The position numbers and the translations under genes are program-made. Under the pieces are notes generated by a model. The model searched no databases. It was not told the DNA's origin and saw only the letters and a program-made list of their open reading frames with translations. From Acinetobacter soli (GTDB lineage Bacteria; Pseudomonadota; Gammaproteobacteria; Pseudomonadales; Moraxellaceae), in NCBI RefSeq assembly GCF_000760595.1, contig NZ_BBNM01000003.1:248001-312000 (forward strand): a stretch of 64,000 bases of DNA. The letters are read 5' to 3'. Shown here one piece after another: positions 37,333 through 46,310 of the stretch. Every line of letters begins with the position of its first letter. Positions within the stretch are counted from its first letter, which is position 1.

Positions 37333-37725
37333 TTATTTCAACAGTTGATAACTAAAATCAATATTTCTTAGATCTCTATTTTTTTCAAAAATAATCCCAA
37401 CAATGTATTTAAATCTTTCATATCTATCAAATATATCAGGTTCTCCCCAACTATCATTTAAAGTATATTTTTTATCTTTATCCAAGATAGAAAATTCTTC
37501 TAAGTTATGAACTATCATTAATTGAACAACCCTCATTACATAATTTAAAACATTATCAGATATATAAAATTCATTATCTTCATAGTTTATTACATTCAAC
37601 AGATCTTCTTCTAGTTTCCAATATTCAATATCGGACCACAAACCGTAATCAATCCATAGACCAATGAAAGATTTTTCATCATAATCTTTCAAATAAGTAA
37701 CATTTCGTCTTAAGTTATTTAACAT
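37333..37725 (-). CDS. CDI immunity protein, Imm41-like
   Basis: 130 residues. The N-terminal LRRNVTYLKDYDEKSFIGLW and IEYWKLEEDLLNVI segments resemble the Imm41 family as I remember it; the match is tentative. It starts two bases after the stop of the Ntox21-like toxin, so it is the presumed cognate immunity. No membrane segments; it should bind the toxin in the cytoplasm. Confidence 0.72.
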   Translation of the reverse strand: MLNNLRRNVTYLKDYDEKSFIGLWIDYGLWSDIEYWKLEEDLLNVINYEDNEFYISDNVLNYVMRVVQLMIVHNLEEFSILDKDKKYTLNDSWGEPDIFDRYERFKYIVGIIFEKNRDLRNIDFSYQLLK

Positions 37726-37727
37726 AT

Positions 37728-39737
37728 TTAGTCTCCAATACGATTCATATTAATATCAAATGTACCATTTCTAGTTTCTTTTGAGTTAAGCTTTTGTGGA
37801 GAACTCGCCTCTTTCCATGCACCTCCATTGTGCCCATCAACATCTCTAGAAATATAACTATTTCCTTTTTTGAATATCACAGCACCATTTCTTGTTCTAT
37901 AATTTGTTCGTGTATATCCCATCGTTTCAGCAGCTTTCTTTGCTAAACTATCTGTCGGATAAACTATTTCTCTTTGTGTTTTATTTTTAGATTCAGTCAC
38001 ATTAAAAATGTGCTGGCCTTTTCGAATAAGTCTAACAGGGGATATAAGTTGATCTTCTAAAAATGTAAACTGCTCTACTGGTTTATCATCAACTAAAACA
38101 CATTGTTTTTTATCATTACAGGCGTAAAACTCTTTATATTGATTATTCTCTACCGCATTCTGCGCAACTTGCCCACTTTGAACTGTAGTTGCGACATCAC
38201 CCGTTGTAGCGCCCAATGCTGTGCCTGCCAAACCTACAATAGAACTGATCGTAGATTTCTGCTCTGCTGTGAGGTCTTTGGCCTCTTTTCCATACAGGAA
38301 ACTCGATAATAATGGTGCCGCTGCCTCTGCTCCTCCTGCTGAAAGTCCCGCAGTCAACGCATTATTTCCACCAGCCGCGGCAACTGCTGCGCCAAGTACC
38401 GTATGCGCTAGAATATGTGCCGCTTCTTGACCACTCGTCAGTTGCCCATTTGCATTTTTATTCACTTGTGCTTTGAAATATTGTCCTATTTCATAACTGG
38501 CTGCTGGGCTGAGTGTCGCGGTTGCTATTCCTAGACCTGAACTTGTCGGAGCGGATAAGCCTGAGGCCACTGTATCGATCAGCAGGCCTAAGTTTTTGTA
38601 ATTTTCGCGTTTGGCTTGATATTGTGCTTCTGTAAGCTCACCCTTTTCATATTGTTCTTTGGCTGTATCCGATAAAGTATTAACTTCTTGTTTGGCTGCC
38701 TGTCTATTTTCGTCAAACCGCTTCGTCACTGCGATCTGTGTGCCGATCTCTCTTTGTACCTTGTCCTTGTCAAAGTTATTCGCAATTGCTCCGCTGTTCT
38801 CTTTTGCGGTTTCGGTACTGGTTGTGGTGTATATGTCCGCTTTGGATTGCGCTATGGTTTTGCCTGTCAGTGCCTGCTGGGCAATGCTTTCTGTTATGGT
38901 GATATTTTGAGTATTAACACCACTCTTGGTCAAGCTGCTGTCTTTGTCACTGTCTAATCCAAAGCCCACTGATTTGTTGACGCTATTGCTTGGTCGTCCT
39001 TCTTTATTTTTTCCACTGCCATCCCATCCACCTTTCACATTTACGCCGCCACTTACTCCTAGGCCTTTGGCATCGTATTCGGTCTGGTTGTGAATATCCG
39101 TATAGGTGAGCGTGCCTGTGCTGAGGCTGTTTTTATTCAAGGTTTCCGCAAGTGGGTTTGAGGTGATGATCGCGCCTTTTAAATCGGTATTGTTTTTCAC
39201 ATTGATTTGATAGCCGTCATCGCTTGCATATATCCCTGCCTGATCTTGTACCGAAGCATAGTTAGCATTGATATTGGTTTTATTCGCACTTCCTGACGCA
39301 GCTACTCCTGTTCCAATACCGATCGTAACTTGGCCATCTATGTTTTGTTGTGTGCTGTTGTAGTTGGCTGTGTTTTGCAGGCTTTCGATATTCAGTTCTT
39401 TAGCATCGACTTGTACTCCTTTGCCTTGTACCTGTCCACCAATAATATTGGTGGTATTACCACTTTGAAGAATAGTCTGGCTGTCTTTGCTTCCTACTTG
39501 GCTGGTGAGATAGCTAGTTTCGCTGCCACTACTTTTACCCTTGCCAACATTACCTCCTGCCGTCACGCCAGCCGCACCTCCTTGGGGCCCGTAACTTGCT
39601 GCGATGCCCACATTCCAGCCTTTACTCTGGTTTTTACTTTCTTCTGTGTGGTTTGTTGTGCTGCTTGAATATTGACGTTGTTTTGCGCTACGAGCTGTGT
39701 GCCTTCTTACCCCAACAAGTCTGAAACAATCCAGCAC
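37728..39737 (-). CDS. Displaced CdiA core plus Ntox21-like C-terminal toxin
   Basis: 669 codons. Most of the frame matches the FHA-2 and pretoxin parts of the intact CdiA (from NQSKGWNVGIAASYGPQGG to VAQNAVENN). The toxin is the last 150 residues, ending in KGNSYISRDVDGHNGGAWKE and GTFDINMNRIGD. The D-x-D-G-H-N-G-G pattern and the ending are those I associate with the Ntox21 group of nuclease toxins. A one-base deletion near 39650 separates the first 33 codons, whose other frame continues CdiA (GTQLVAQNNVNIQAAQQT), so the annotated start is artificial. No signal peptide; it is an orphan. Confidence 0.8.
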   Translation of the reverse strand: MLDCFRLVGVRRHTARSAKQRQYSSSTTNHTEESKNQSKGWNVGIAASYGPQGGAAGVTAGGNVGKGKSSGSETSYLTSQVGSKDSQTILQSGNTTNIIGGQVQGKGVQVDAKELNIESLQNTANYNSTQQNIDGQVTIGIGTGVAASGSANKTNINANYASVQDQAGIYASDDGYQINVKNNTDLKGAIITSNPLAETLNKNSLSTGTLTYTDIHNQTEYDAKGLGVSGGVNVKGGWDGSGKNKEGRPSNSVNKSVGFGLDSDKDSSLTKSGVNTQNITITESIAQQALTGKTIAQSKADIYTTTSTETAKENSGAIANNFDKDKVQREIGTQIAVTKRFDENRQAAKQEVNTLSDTAKEQYEKGELTEAQYQAKRENYKNLGLLIDTVASGLSAPTSSGLGIATATLSPAASYEIGQYFKAQVNKNANGQLTSGQEAAHILAHTVLGAAVAAAGGNNALTAGLSAGGAEAAAPLLSSFLYGKEAKDLTAEQKSTISSIVGLAGTALGATTGDVATTVQSGQVAQNAVENNQYKEFYACNDKKQCVLVDDKPVEQFTFLEDQLISPVRLIRKGQHIFNVTESKNKTQREIVYPTDSLAKKAAETMGYTRTNYRTRNGAVIFKKGNSYISRDVDGHNGGAWKEASSPQKLNSKETRNGTFDINMNRIGD
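38145..38400 (-). repeat. Pretoxin (PT-VENN) direct repeat, copy 2 of 5
   Basis: Same segment as copy 1, here inside the Ntox21-like module. It keeps the upstream FHA-2 sequence in frame, giving the longest stretch of identity to cdiA (to about 39720). Confidence 0.85.
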
Positions 39738-40400
39738 ATAAAATGGAATTAGTTTTAAAATTACTTCCTATCAAACAACTTCCCCCAAAAGCTTTTTGGC
39801 TTCCAGTTCGGATCTAAAAAGTCATAATGATAGTCATAGTGATCCAATGGTTTTACTGGCATTAACTTCATAGGCACTAAAGGATTATCAATTTCAATTT
39901 CTAGACCATTGATCCACGCAAGCTTAGTAAACATCACTGGGTGATGCGACCAAATATCTCCACTGAACTCTTCAACGAGATGTTGATTCAAATATTTATG
40001 TATCTTAGGATGTAAATATTCATAAATTATCTGCTGTGCGGAATTTGCATCTTTATTTTGTAACGCCGTATAGAAATCCATTTCCCATATTTCAAAATTT
40101 TTAGGCTTTTTAATTTTTTCATGAAAGATTTCTTTCATTTGATTAACCTTATTCCAGTCTTGACGTAAAACAGCTTGAAATCTTAAAACATTAAAACGTC
40201 CCTCCCTTGGATAGTTAATCGCTTCTATTAACGACTTATGATGATCATTGTCATTCACTGTGGTCAATGAGCTATAGGTTTTTATTAAATCCACATTATC
40301 AGTTAATAATGGAAATATAAAAGCATGTGGTGTCCACATATTCCAACCCCCAGAGTATTTGCAACTCTCGGCACGTAAAAGACTTGAAACATAAAACCAT
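39295..40400 (-). repeat. Segmental duplication, copy B (Imm49 3' part plus CdiA core)
   Basis: The order immunity 3' two-thirds, about 40-base spacer, CdiA core is repeated at about 33345-34440. The spacer with CCAGCACATAAAAT is shared too. The flanks differ on both sides, so one block was duplicated and then joined to different toxins. Confidence 0.75.
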
Positions 40401-40606
40401 TGCTTCATGCCTTTTATATTTTCTTTAAAATAGAACTCATACAATCCATAATAAATTGAGTCTATCGCCAAAAAGTCATATAGAACACCATTTGGCTTCT
40501 GTTCTTTAAAATTAGAACGAATAGCATCTATTCGTCTTGCTATTCTTCCATCTGCAACTTTATTGCCATTTTGAACGATGTTTTTTTTATTAATATCTAT
40601 TATCAT
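39761..40606 (-). CDS. CDI immunity protein, Imm49-like (copy B)
   Basis: 281 residues. From about residue 83 (MKQWFYVSSLLRAESCKY) to the C-terminus it differs from copy A at only a handful of positions, but the first 80 residues are unrelated or highly diverged. The start codon overlaps the stop of a 22-codon toxin-tail remnant (ATGA). Its toxin is therefore gone, leaving a free-standing immunity gene. The chimeric relation to copy A suggests recombination within the immunity gene. Imm49 membership is tentative. Confidence 0.72.
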   Translation of the reverse strand: MIIDINKKNIVQNGNKVADGRIARRIDAIRSNFKEQKPNGVLYDFLAIDSIYYGLYEFYFKENIKGMKQWFYVSSLLRAESCKYSGGWNMWTPHAFIFPLLTDNVDLIKTYSSLTTVNDNDHHKSLIEAINYPREGRFNVLRFQAVLRQDWNKVNQMKEIFHEKIKKPKNFEIWEMDFYTALQNKDANSAQQIIYEYLHPKIHKYLNQHLVEEFSGDIWSHHPVMFTKLAWINGLEIEIDNPLVPMKLMPVKPLDHYDYHYDFLDPNWKPKSFWGKLFDRK

Positions 40607-40671
40607 TTTACATTATTCCCTAAATTAATTGTTAAAGCATACTCTTTACTTACAGTAGCTACGACTTCATT
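40603..40671 (-). pseudogene. Tail remnant of a nuclease toxin before Imm49-like copy B
   Basis: The frame NEVVATVSKEYALTINLGNN ends in TGA overlapping the immunity ATG. It corresponds to VGVNEGRAVTINLGNKVIVK at the end of the PD-(D/E)XK-like toxin near 34650. Everything upstream of this tail has been replaced by the preceding module, whose immunity stop is only seven bases away. Confidence 0.7.
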
Positions 40672-40678
40672 AATTTAT

Positions 40679-40957
40679 TTATTCAGATAAAAAATTATTT
40701 TTCAGCAAAACATATAGTTCATGTTTCAAATTATCAAATTCTTCATTTTCATTATATGGTATCTCTCCATTTTTTTGAAGAACAAGATCATTGAGTGACC
40801 CCATACCCGCATACCAAGATAGTAAATTATCTCTTACATCAATTGGATTTAATTGAATTTCTTTTGCTGCTTTTTCAAATATTATTGATTCATCTTTATA
40901 ATCAAATAATCTCATCAATTCAGCCATTCTCTTTAATATTGCTTGGACATTTTTCAT
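40679..40957 (-). CDS. CDI immunity protein with GMGS-x-ND motif
   Basis: 92 residues. The central LSWYAGMGSLNDLVLQKNG is shared with the broken immunity gene at 51089-51322 and recalls small immunity proteins of the DUF6966 type, as far as I remember. The start overlaps the toxin stop by four bases (ATGA). It is intact, and its toxin partner upstream is also intact in the toxin part. Confidence 0.75.
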   Translation of the reverse strand: MKNVQAILKRMAELMRLFDYKDESIIFEKAAKEIQLNPIDVRDNLLSWYAGMGSLNDLVLQKNGEIPYNENEEFDNLKHELYVLLKNNFLSE

Positions 40958-43243
40958 TTTAAACTACTCGACTCAACAACTTTTACATCCTTTATGGTCC
41001 AAGGTTTAGGAACGACAATTTGTTGCGTTCCCCCTAAATAAAAATCACGTTGTGTACCAACATCACCAACATATATTTTAGTACCTGCAGGAATCTTAAT
41101 TGAATAACTTGTATCTAAAGGAGATTTAGCTCCATTTGGCCATTCAGGTAGAATTGCCTTATCAATTCTTGTTTGAATAACTGATTTTGGTTTTTCAAGA
41201 CTAAAGAATTGCCCTAACGGCTGTCCCTCAATACCAGCCCTATATAATATAGTATCTTTGTCTAAAGTAATTACAGCATATTTACCACCTGCAAAAGTTT
41301 CAGCTAGATTATTTGCCAATGGACCTGAACTAATCGCAGAATATTTCCCTTCAATTTTACCTAAATTTAGTTTTTCTATTTCTTTTACAAAATCATAATT
41401 CTTACTATTTGCTAATTTATCAATCGCAGCACCGCCATATTTTGTAACAACCTTTCCTCCAACTATTGCAAGTGCTGCCTCTCCTGCTGTTACTGCTAAA
41501 TCTATTCCATCTTGCGTCAGTGCTGAATTGCTATCTGTTCTATTCGGGTTGTATGAATCTAAAACTTTTTTACCTTCGTTAGATTCATAAGTACCTAATA
41601 CTCCTTTAACTCCATCCACTGCTTGTTTTGCAGATAAACCAGTACCTGCACCTGTTACTACTGCCCCAGCACAGGCTATTCCTGTTCCTGGACATGCCAA
41701 AGCCAAACTGCCAGTAGCAAGAGCTCCTCCAACTGTTCCTACTGCGCCTATCACTGCTTGTCCAGCATTTTTTCCTTTACTCACAATTTTATCGTTATTT
41801 GTCCGAAAATCATTTGCTATATCCCAGTCCGAATAGGTAAATAGCCCAGTTGCTTTTAAAGCATTTTTCTCTTTTGTGTAGGTTTCGCCTAATGCTTCAA
41901 ATGCTTTTAAACTTTTATAATTCACATCACTTTCTGGAACACCTTCTGAACATTTGACTAGTGCGCAAGCCGCTGCCCTTAGTCGGTCCTGCTCTTGTTT
42001 GCTTTTCCCTTCTGTTAATTTCTTCAGTACCTTAGCTTCATCAACATGTAACTGTCGATTATTTGAATCCACATTGATGGCTGTTGCTGTACTGCCTGTA
42101 TTTAAACCTGCTGCAACTCCTGCACTTGCAAGGGTCAAACTGGTTACACCACTTGCAACAGCTTCCGCTGCTTTTTCACTCATACCCGTATGAGTTAAAG
42201 CCTGAGCTACACTGTTTTGGAAATCATTTATTTTAGGTGCTGAAGCTGCAACCGTGCCTGTCGTAATCGCACCTTCAAGTGTACCCGTACCTAGTGCTCC
42301 CAAGGCGGTATGCATCGCGATACGATATACACCTCCCTCTTTCCATTTCTCTGCTTCTTCTAAATTACCTTGCGCTTGTAGTTTTAGTACTTGTTGCTGG
42401 GCATAATCGGCAACAGCTTTTGGTGCATTTTCACCAAATTTTTGAGTCACTGAAACTTGAGTATTAATCTCTTTTAGAACTCTATCTTTATCAAAGTTGT
42501 TTTGCAGTGCTCCACTATTCTCACGTGCGGTATCTGTTGTTACAGACGTCAATATCTCAGATTTAATCTTTCCGGCAGTTTTACCTGTTAAGGCTTGCTG
42601 GCCTTGTTCATCTCGAATTGTAATGTTTTGAGTATTCACACCACTCTTGGTCACACTACTGTCTTTATCACTGTCTAGACCGAACCCAACAGATTTACTT
42701 ACCCCTACTGTAGTTGAAGCGTGTTGATCAATTTTGTTTGGCGTCGAAAGTACCGTGTCAGGTTCTTTGTTACCTGCCGTACCACTTTTTCCGGCATTAA
42801 AACCACCACCTACAGAAATGCCCTTAGCATCATATTCAGTCACGTTTTGAATGTTAGAAGATTTTAAAGTGCCTGTACTGAGGCTGTTTTTATTCAAGGT
42901 TTCCGCAAGTGGGTTTGAGGTGATGATCGCGCCTTTTAAATCGGTATTGTTTTTCACATTGATCTGATAGCCGTCATCGCCTGCATATATCCCTGCCTGA
43001 TCTTGTACCGAAGCATAGTTAGCATTGATATTGGTTTTATTCGCACTTCCTGAGGCCGATGCGCCTCCAAAGCCGACCGTAACTTGGCCTTCTATTTTTT
43101 GTTGTGTGCTGTTGTAGTTGGCTGTGTTTTGCAGGCTTTCGATATTCAGTTCTTTAGCATCGACTTGTACGCCTTTGCCTTGCACCTGTCCACCAATGAT
43201 GTTTGTGGTATTACCACTCTGAATAGTGGTCTGGCTGTCTTTT
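40954..43243 (-). CDS. Displaced CdiA core plus unclassified C-terminal toxin (no VENN)
   Basis: Frame of 743 codons from 43185, extended by homology to 43243 where it breaks off sharply within KDSQTTIQSG. It holds FHA-2 core, then a second pretoxin type (ASAPKINDFQNSVAQALTHTG, NNRQLHVDEAKVLKKL, alanine/glycine-rich region around residue 560) and lacks a VENN motif. The toxin is roughly the last 120 residues: TILYRAGIEGQPLGQFFSLE, then GTKIYVGDVGTQRDFYLGGT and a final KPWTIKDVKV. The Y-R-x-G start and the G-G-T-Q end loosely recall ADP-ribosyltransferase/TNT-like toxins, but I am not sure. A tail of the same toxin type is at 51340-51546. Confidence 0.75.
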
Positions 43244-43347
43244 TTTAGTTAGTACTCTAATAACTTTTATTGGTACTAAATTACTTTTAATATTCCCATA
43301 AGTTAATAAAATTATTAAAATATAAGAAACTCTAATACTCTATACCT

Positions 43348-43896
43348 ATGAACGAAAAAGCAATTAGCCAATATTTAAGTTTTATTCTAAGACACAAACC
43401 AGAAGAAATTGATCTGATATTAGATCGTGAAGGTTGGGCAAATATTGAAGAATTAATTTCAAAGTCACAACCAATTAAAAATGTGGCTTTAGATGAAGAA
43501 ATTATTAAGAACATTGTGAATAATAGCGATAAAAAACGCTTCCAAATTTCTGATGATGGTAAATTTATTCGCGCTGTACAAGGCCATTCAACTGTAAGTG
43601 TCGACATCACACTTAAAAAGCTTGTGCCACCAATTTCTCTTTATCATGGTACGGCCCAAAGATTTGTAGAGTCCATTAAAGAACAAGGTCTAATCTCTAA
43701 AGAGCGTCAATATGTCCATCTAACAGAAAGCAAAAACACTGCCCTATCTGTGGGAACACGTTATGGTAAACCACATATTTTAGTGATTCGTGCTTTAGAA
43801 ATGCATAAGAGTGGATTCGAATTTTTCCAAGCTGAAAATGAAGTCTGGTTAGTTAAACATGTACCGATAGAATTTATTAGTTTTTTAGTAGAATGA
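43348..43896 (+). CDS. kptA: KptA/Tpt1 family RNA 2'-phosphotransferase
   Basis: 182 residues, full length for the family. Conserved elements are all present: SQYLSFILRHKPE at the N-terminus, REGWANIEEL, KKRFQISDDGKFIRAVQGHS, the catalytic LYHGTAQRF, RQYVHLTESKNTALSVGTRYG, and EVWLVKHVPIEF. Tpt1/KptA enzymes transfer an internal 2'-phosphate from RNA to NAD+, finishing RNA ligation in fungi. Bacteria generally lack that tRNA splicing route, so the cellular role is open. It is on the strand opposite to all CDI modules, in an A+T-rich insert between two modules, and is followed by a hairpin. No clear ribosome site precedes the ATG. Confidence 0.95.
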   Translation: MNEKAISQYLSFILRHKPEEIDLILDREGWANIEELISKSQPIKNVALDEEIIKNIVNNSDKKRFQISDDGKFIRAVQGHSTVSVDITLKKLVPPISLYHGTAQRFVESIKEQGLISKERQYVHLTESKNTALSVGTRYGKPHILVIRALEMHKSGFEFFQAENEVWLVKHVPIEFISFLVE

Positions 43897-43903
43897 AAAT
43901 TTT

Positions 43904-43925
43904 GCTTCCACTCATAGGTGGAAGC
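43904..43925 (+). terminator. Hairpin after kptA
   Basis: GCTTCCAC (43904-43911) pairs perfectly with GTGGAAGC (43918-43925), starting eight bases after the kptA stop. The T-run afterwards is poor, so termination may be partial. Confidence 0.6.
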
Positions 43926-43992
43926 CTTATTCAATAATTAAAAAAATTAAAATCAGATAAAATAAATTATCTCAATCATATTAATACAATAA

Positions 43993-44109
43993 TTAGATTT
44001 CACTAATGATGAATTTTAACCATTCATCAAAATTCTTTTTCTCATAATGATTTTCTCTATTTCCAAGGGTGTACAAGAAAACTTTAGGATTACCACATAA
44101 TCTGTTGTA
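43993..44109 (-). pseudogene. Possible C-terminal remnant of an immunity gene
   Basis: A 38-codon minus-strand frame between two stops reads like a real protein end: LCGNPKVFLYTLGNRE, then KKNFDEWLKFIISEI. The Phe-x-x-Trp-Leu ending recalls the C-terminus of SUKH (SMI1/KNR4) immunity proteins. It has the strand and the position expected if a module was overwritten by the kptA insert. Short length makes this uncertain. Confidence 0.35.
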
Positions 44110-44229
44110 TCAAAACAAGCTGTCCTGTAACTATCTATAGATCGTGTAAATCGACTATTTTTTTAATAAAATTAGTGGGAATTTTTATAATCTGTAATTC
44201 GTGTACTTATGTAATACAATTTTCAAAGT

Positions 44230-44259
44230 TTGAAAAACTATTTAAAAATATGTTAGAAT
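44230..44259 (+). promoter_or_regulatory. Promoter of the DUF4291 gene
   Basis: TTGAAA (44230-44235) and TAGAAT (44254-44259), spaced by 18 bases, precede the start codon at 44290 by 30 bases. It shows that this gene has its own promoter, unlike the displaced toxin modules. Confidence 0.6.
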
Positions 44260-44289
44260 ATTTATCACTTATATTTTTTAAATTAAAAA

Positions 44290-44862
44290 ATGACTATATC
44301 TAATAATCAAATTAGGGCTTACTATACTGATGAAACTATCCGTATATATCAAGCCTACTCAGATATGATTGCTGACTCTGCTTTAGAAAATGGTACTTTC
44401 GTTTCACCGCCGTTCAAAACTGATAGAATGACTTGGATAAAACCTTCTTTTTTATGGATGATGTACCGCTCAGGTTGGGCTCAAAAAGATGCTAATCAAA
44501 AAAGAATATTAGCTATTGATATTAAGATAGAAGGTTTAAAATGGGCTTTGATGAATAGCTGTTTGAGTCATAAACCTAAACATTTAGATAACGAAGAATG
44601 GAAAATCAATAAGATTAAATATCCTGTTAGAATTCAATGGGATCCTGAAAGAGATATATTTTTACAATCATTACCCTATAGAACTATTCAAATAGGCTTA
44701 AGTGACAAGGCTGTATTAAAATACATAAATGAATGGATTGTTACTATTAACGATATTACTAATGATGCTCTCATGATTAAAAATTTAATAGATAAGGATG
44801 ATATAGAAAAAGCAAAAAAAATGATTCCTGTTGAGAAAATTTTTCCTTATTACTTTAATTAA
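44290..44862 (+). CDS. DUF4291 family protein
   Basis: 190 residues. The family is recognisable from IRAYYTDETIRIYQAYSDMI, the MTWIKPSFLWMMYRSGW block, VRIQWDPERD and RTIQIGLS. Biochemical function is not established to my knowledge. It lies 390 bases downstream of kptA in the same direction, with its own promoter, and ends before a hairpin. No membrane segment or signal. Conserved Arg, His-free aromatic and Asp-rich motifs would fit a nucleotide or RNA-binding enzyme, but that is speculation. Confidence 0.85.
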   Translation: MTISNNQIRAYYTDETIRIYQAYSDMIADSALENGTFVSPPFKTDRMTWIKPSFLWMMYRSGWAQKDANQKRILAIDIKIEGLKWALMNSCLSHKPKHLDNEEWKINKIKYPVRIQWDPERDIFLQSLPYRTIQIGLSDKAVLKYINEWIVTINDITNDALMIKNLIDKDDIEKAKKMIPVEKIFPYYFN

Positions 44863-44887
44863 AAATAATAATTAATAAATTAAAAAA

Positions 44888-44917
44888 CACCCCAATTTCA
44901 CTATAAAAAATGGGGTG
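44888..44917. terminator. Hairpin between convergent DUF4291 and immunity genes
   Basis: CACCCCA (44888-44894) pairs with TGGGGTG (44911-44917). It lies between two convergent genes and probably serves both directions. A-rich sequence before it provides the T-run for the leftward transcript. Confidence 0.65.
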
Positions 44918-44936
44918 CTTGAGTAACATTTAAAAA

Positions 44937-45263
44937 TCAATTAAAACCACTAAAAATACCGTATACAACTTTACCATTTTTAATTTCTTTTTCAAATTCT
45001 GATTGACTTAACATCTGATTTGATAGAGATTTATATTGCTCTTTAATATGTGATTGCCAACTAGTAACAGGCATCTCGTACACAGGAGATTCAATTTCAT
45101 CCAAATATATTCCATCATTTTTAAACTGATTCAAAATTTTATTTACAGCTTCTTCATAGGAGGAAGCGTTAATATAACAATTTACGAAAGCTTTACTCAT
45201 GGTTAAAGGCATGATTGTTTCAGCTACAGCATGAACTTTGCATAATATTATAAAAACTTTCAT
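44937..45263 (-). CDS. Probable CDI immunity protein, unclassified
   Basis: 108 residues; the start overlaps the upstream toxin stop by four bases (ATGA). A short hydrophobic N-terminus (VFIILCKVHAVAETIMPLTM) precedes a soluble helical part (SYEEAVNKILNQFKNDGIYL). An internal ATG at about residue 18 or 22 may be the true start if the hydrophobic part is not needed. Family not recognised. It is called immunity because of its coupling to the CdiA-CT frame. Confidence 0.68.
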   Translation of the reverse strand: MKVFIILCKVHAVAETIMPLTMSKAFVNCYINASSYEEAVNKILNQFKNDGIYLDEIESPVYEMPVTSWQSHIKEQYKSLSNQMLSQSEFEKEIKNGKVVYGIFSGFN

Positions 45264-46310
45264 TTTTTAGGTACCTTGTTGGGGTCTAGAGGAATTAAAC
45301 GTACGCTCTTAGGATCTAAAGCCTCTCTGAACATTTGAATCTGTTCAGGTGTTCTTAGTCCATATTGATCAATTGCTTTATTAACGTCTACTACAATTGG
45401 AGCAGTAGGACTTAATTTAGCTGCATCACTCTTATAATATATGGATGTCTGTCTAAGCTTTTCTAACAGTTTTTGATCTACATCAACTGCTGTAATAGTA
45501 GCTTCACCTTTTCTGTTTATTATTGCAAATTCATGAGCTCTTGATTCATCACCAAAATTTAAAAATAAAGCACGCTCATTCCCACTTTTAGTAGTAACAA
45601 CAGACACTTCACCATCTAAATTAATCCTAGGATTGAATTGACTGTCATCAACTCTAAATACTGTTATTTTCTCCTCAGGATTGATTTTACCAAACCACTC
45701 TTTTACCGAACCAACTAATTTAGACCAAGCGCCTGAGTCCTTGGCAACTACAACGATTGGCTCTAATAATTTTGCTGCTCCCCATGAAGCTGCAGCTGTT
45801 GCTACCGCTTCACCTCCTTTTTCTAATATCTCTTCTTGAGTTGCATAACGCTCACCTTCTCTTAGTGCACATGAAAATCCTGCAACTTTTACACAGACAA
45901 TAAAATCTCCATCAGCATTAATTTTATAAGTATTATTATCTTTAATAGCCTGTAACTGATCTTTTGCATATTGACCATTCTGATCTTTTTTAATTTCATC
46001 AATTTCATGGGGTAATAACACATTTTCTAGTGCATTATTCTCCACCGCATTCTGCGCAACCTGCCCACTTTGTACTTTACTTACGACATCACCCGTCGTA
46101 GCACCCAATGCTGTGCCTGCCAAACCGACAATAGAACTGATCGTAGATTTCTGCTCTGCTGTAAGGTCTTTGGCTTCTTTTCCATACAGGAAACTCGATA
46201 ATACTGGTGCCGCTGCCTCTGCTCCTCCTGCTGAAAGTCCTGCAGTCAACGCATTATTTCCACCCGCTGCGGCAACTGCTGCGCCAAGTACCGTATGCGC
46301 TAACTCCTGC
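45260..46310 (-). CDS. Displaced CdiA-CT with VENN, unclassified toxin
   Basis: About 350 codons. It starts abruptly within the pretoxin at LAHTVLGAAVAAAGGNN; the TTG used as start in the open frame lies in sequence of a different pretoxin type and is artificial. VAQNAVENN is at about residue 95. The toxin region has a spacer with two cysteines (DFIVCVKVAGFSCALREGE), an alanine-rich helix, then EEKITVFRVDDSQFNPRINL, RALFLNFGDESRAHEFAI and a C-terminal YGLRTPEQIQMFREALDP. I cannot assign an activity. It has no signal peptide. Confidence 0.72.
46040..46300 (-). repeat. Pretoxin (PT-VENN) direct repeat, copy 3 of 5
   Basis: Near-identical to the other copies up to about 46300, where it is joined out of frame to the second pretoxin type. 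Confidence 0.85.

Larger units (their letters stand above)
43897..44289. other. A+T-rich stretch between kptA and the DUF4291 gene
   Basis: About 390 bases containing the kptA hairpin, a minus-strand coding remnant (43993-44109) and the promoter of the DUF4291 gene. No complete gene is seen. Confidence 0.6.

Noticed and set aside
37149..37355. Plus-strand frame beginning MPAKPTIELIVDF, seen at 37149, 38221, 46113 and 52404
   Set aside because: It is the antisense of the pretoxin repeat; repetition of the repeat, not of a gene, explains its conservation.
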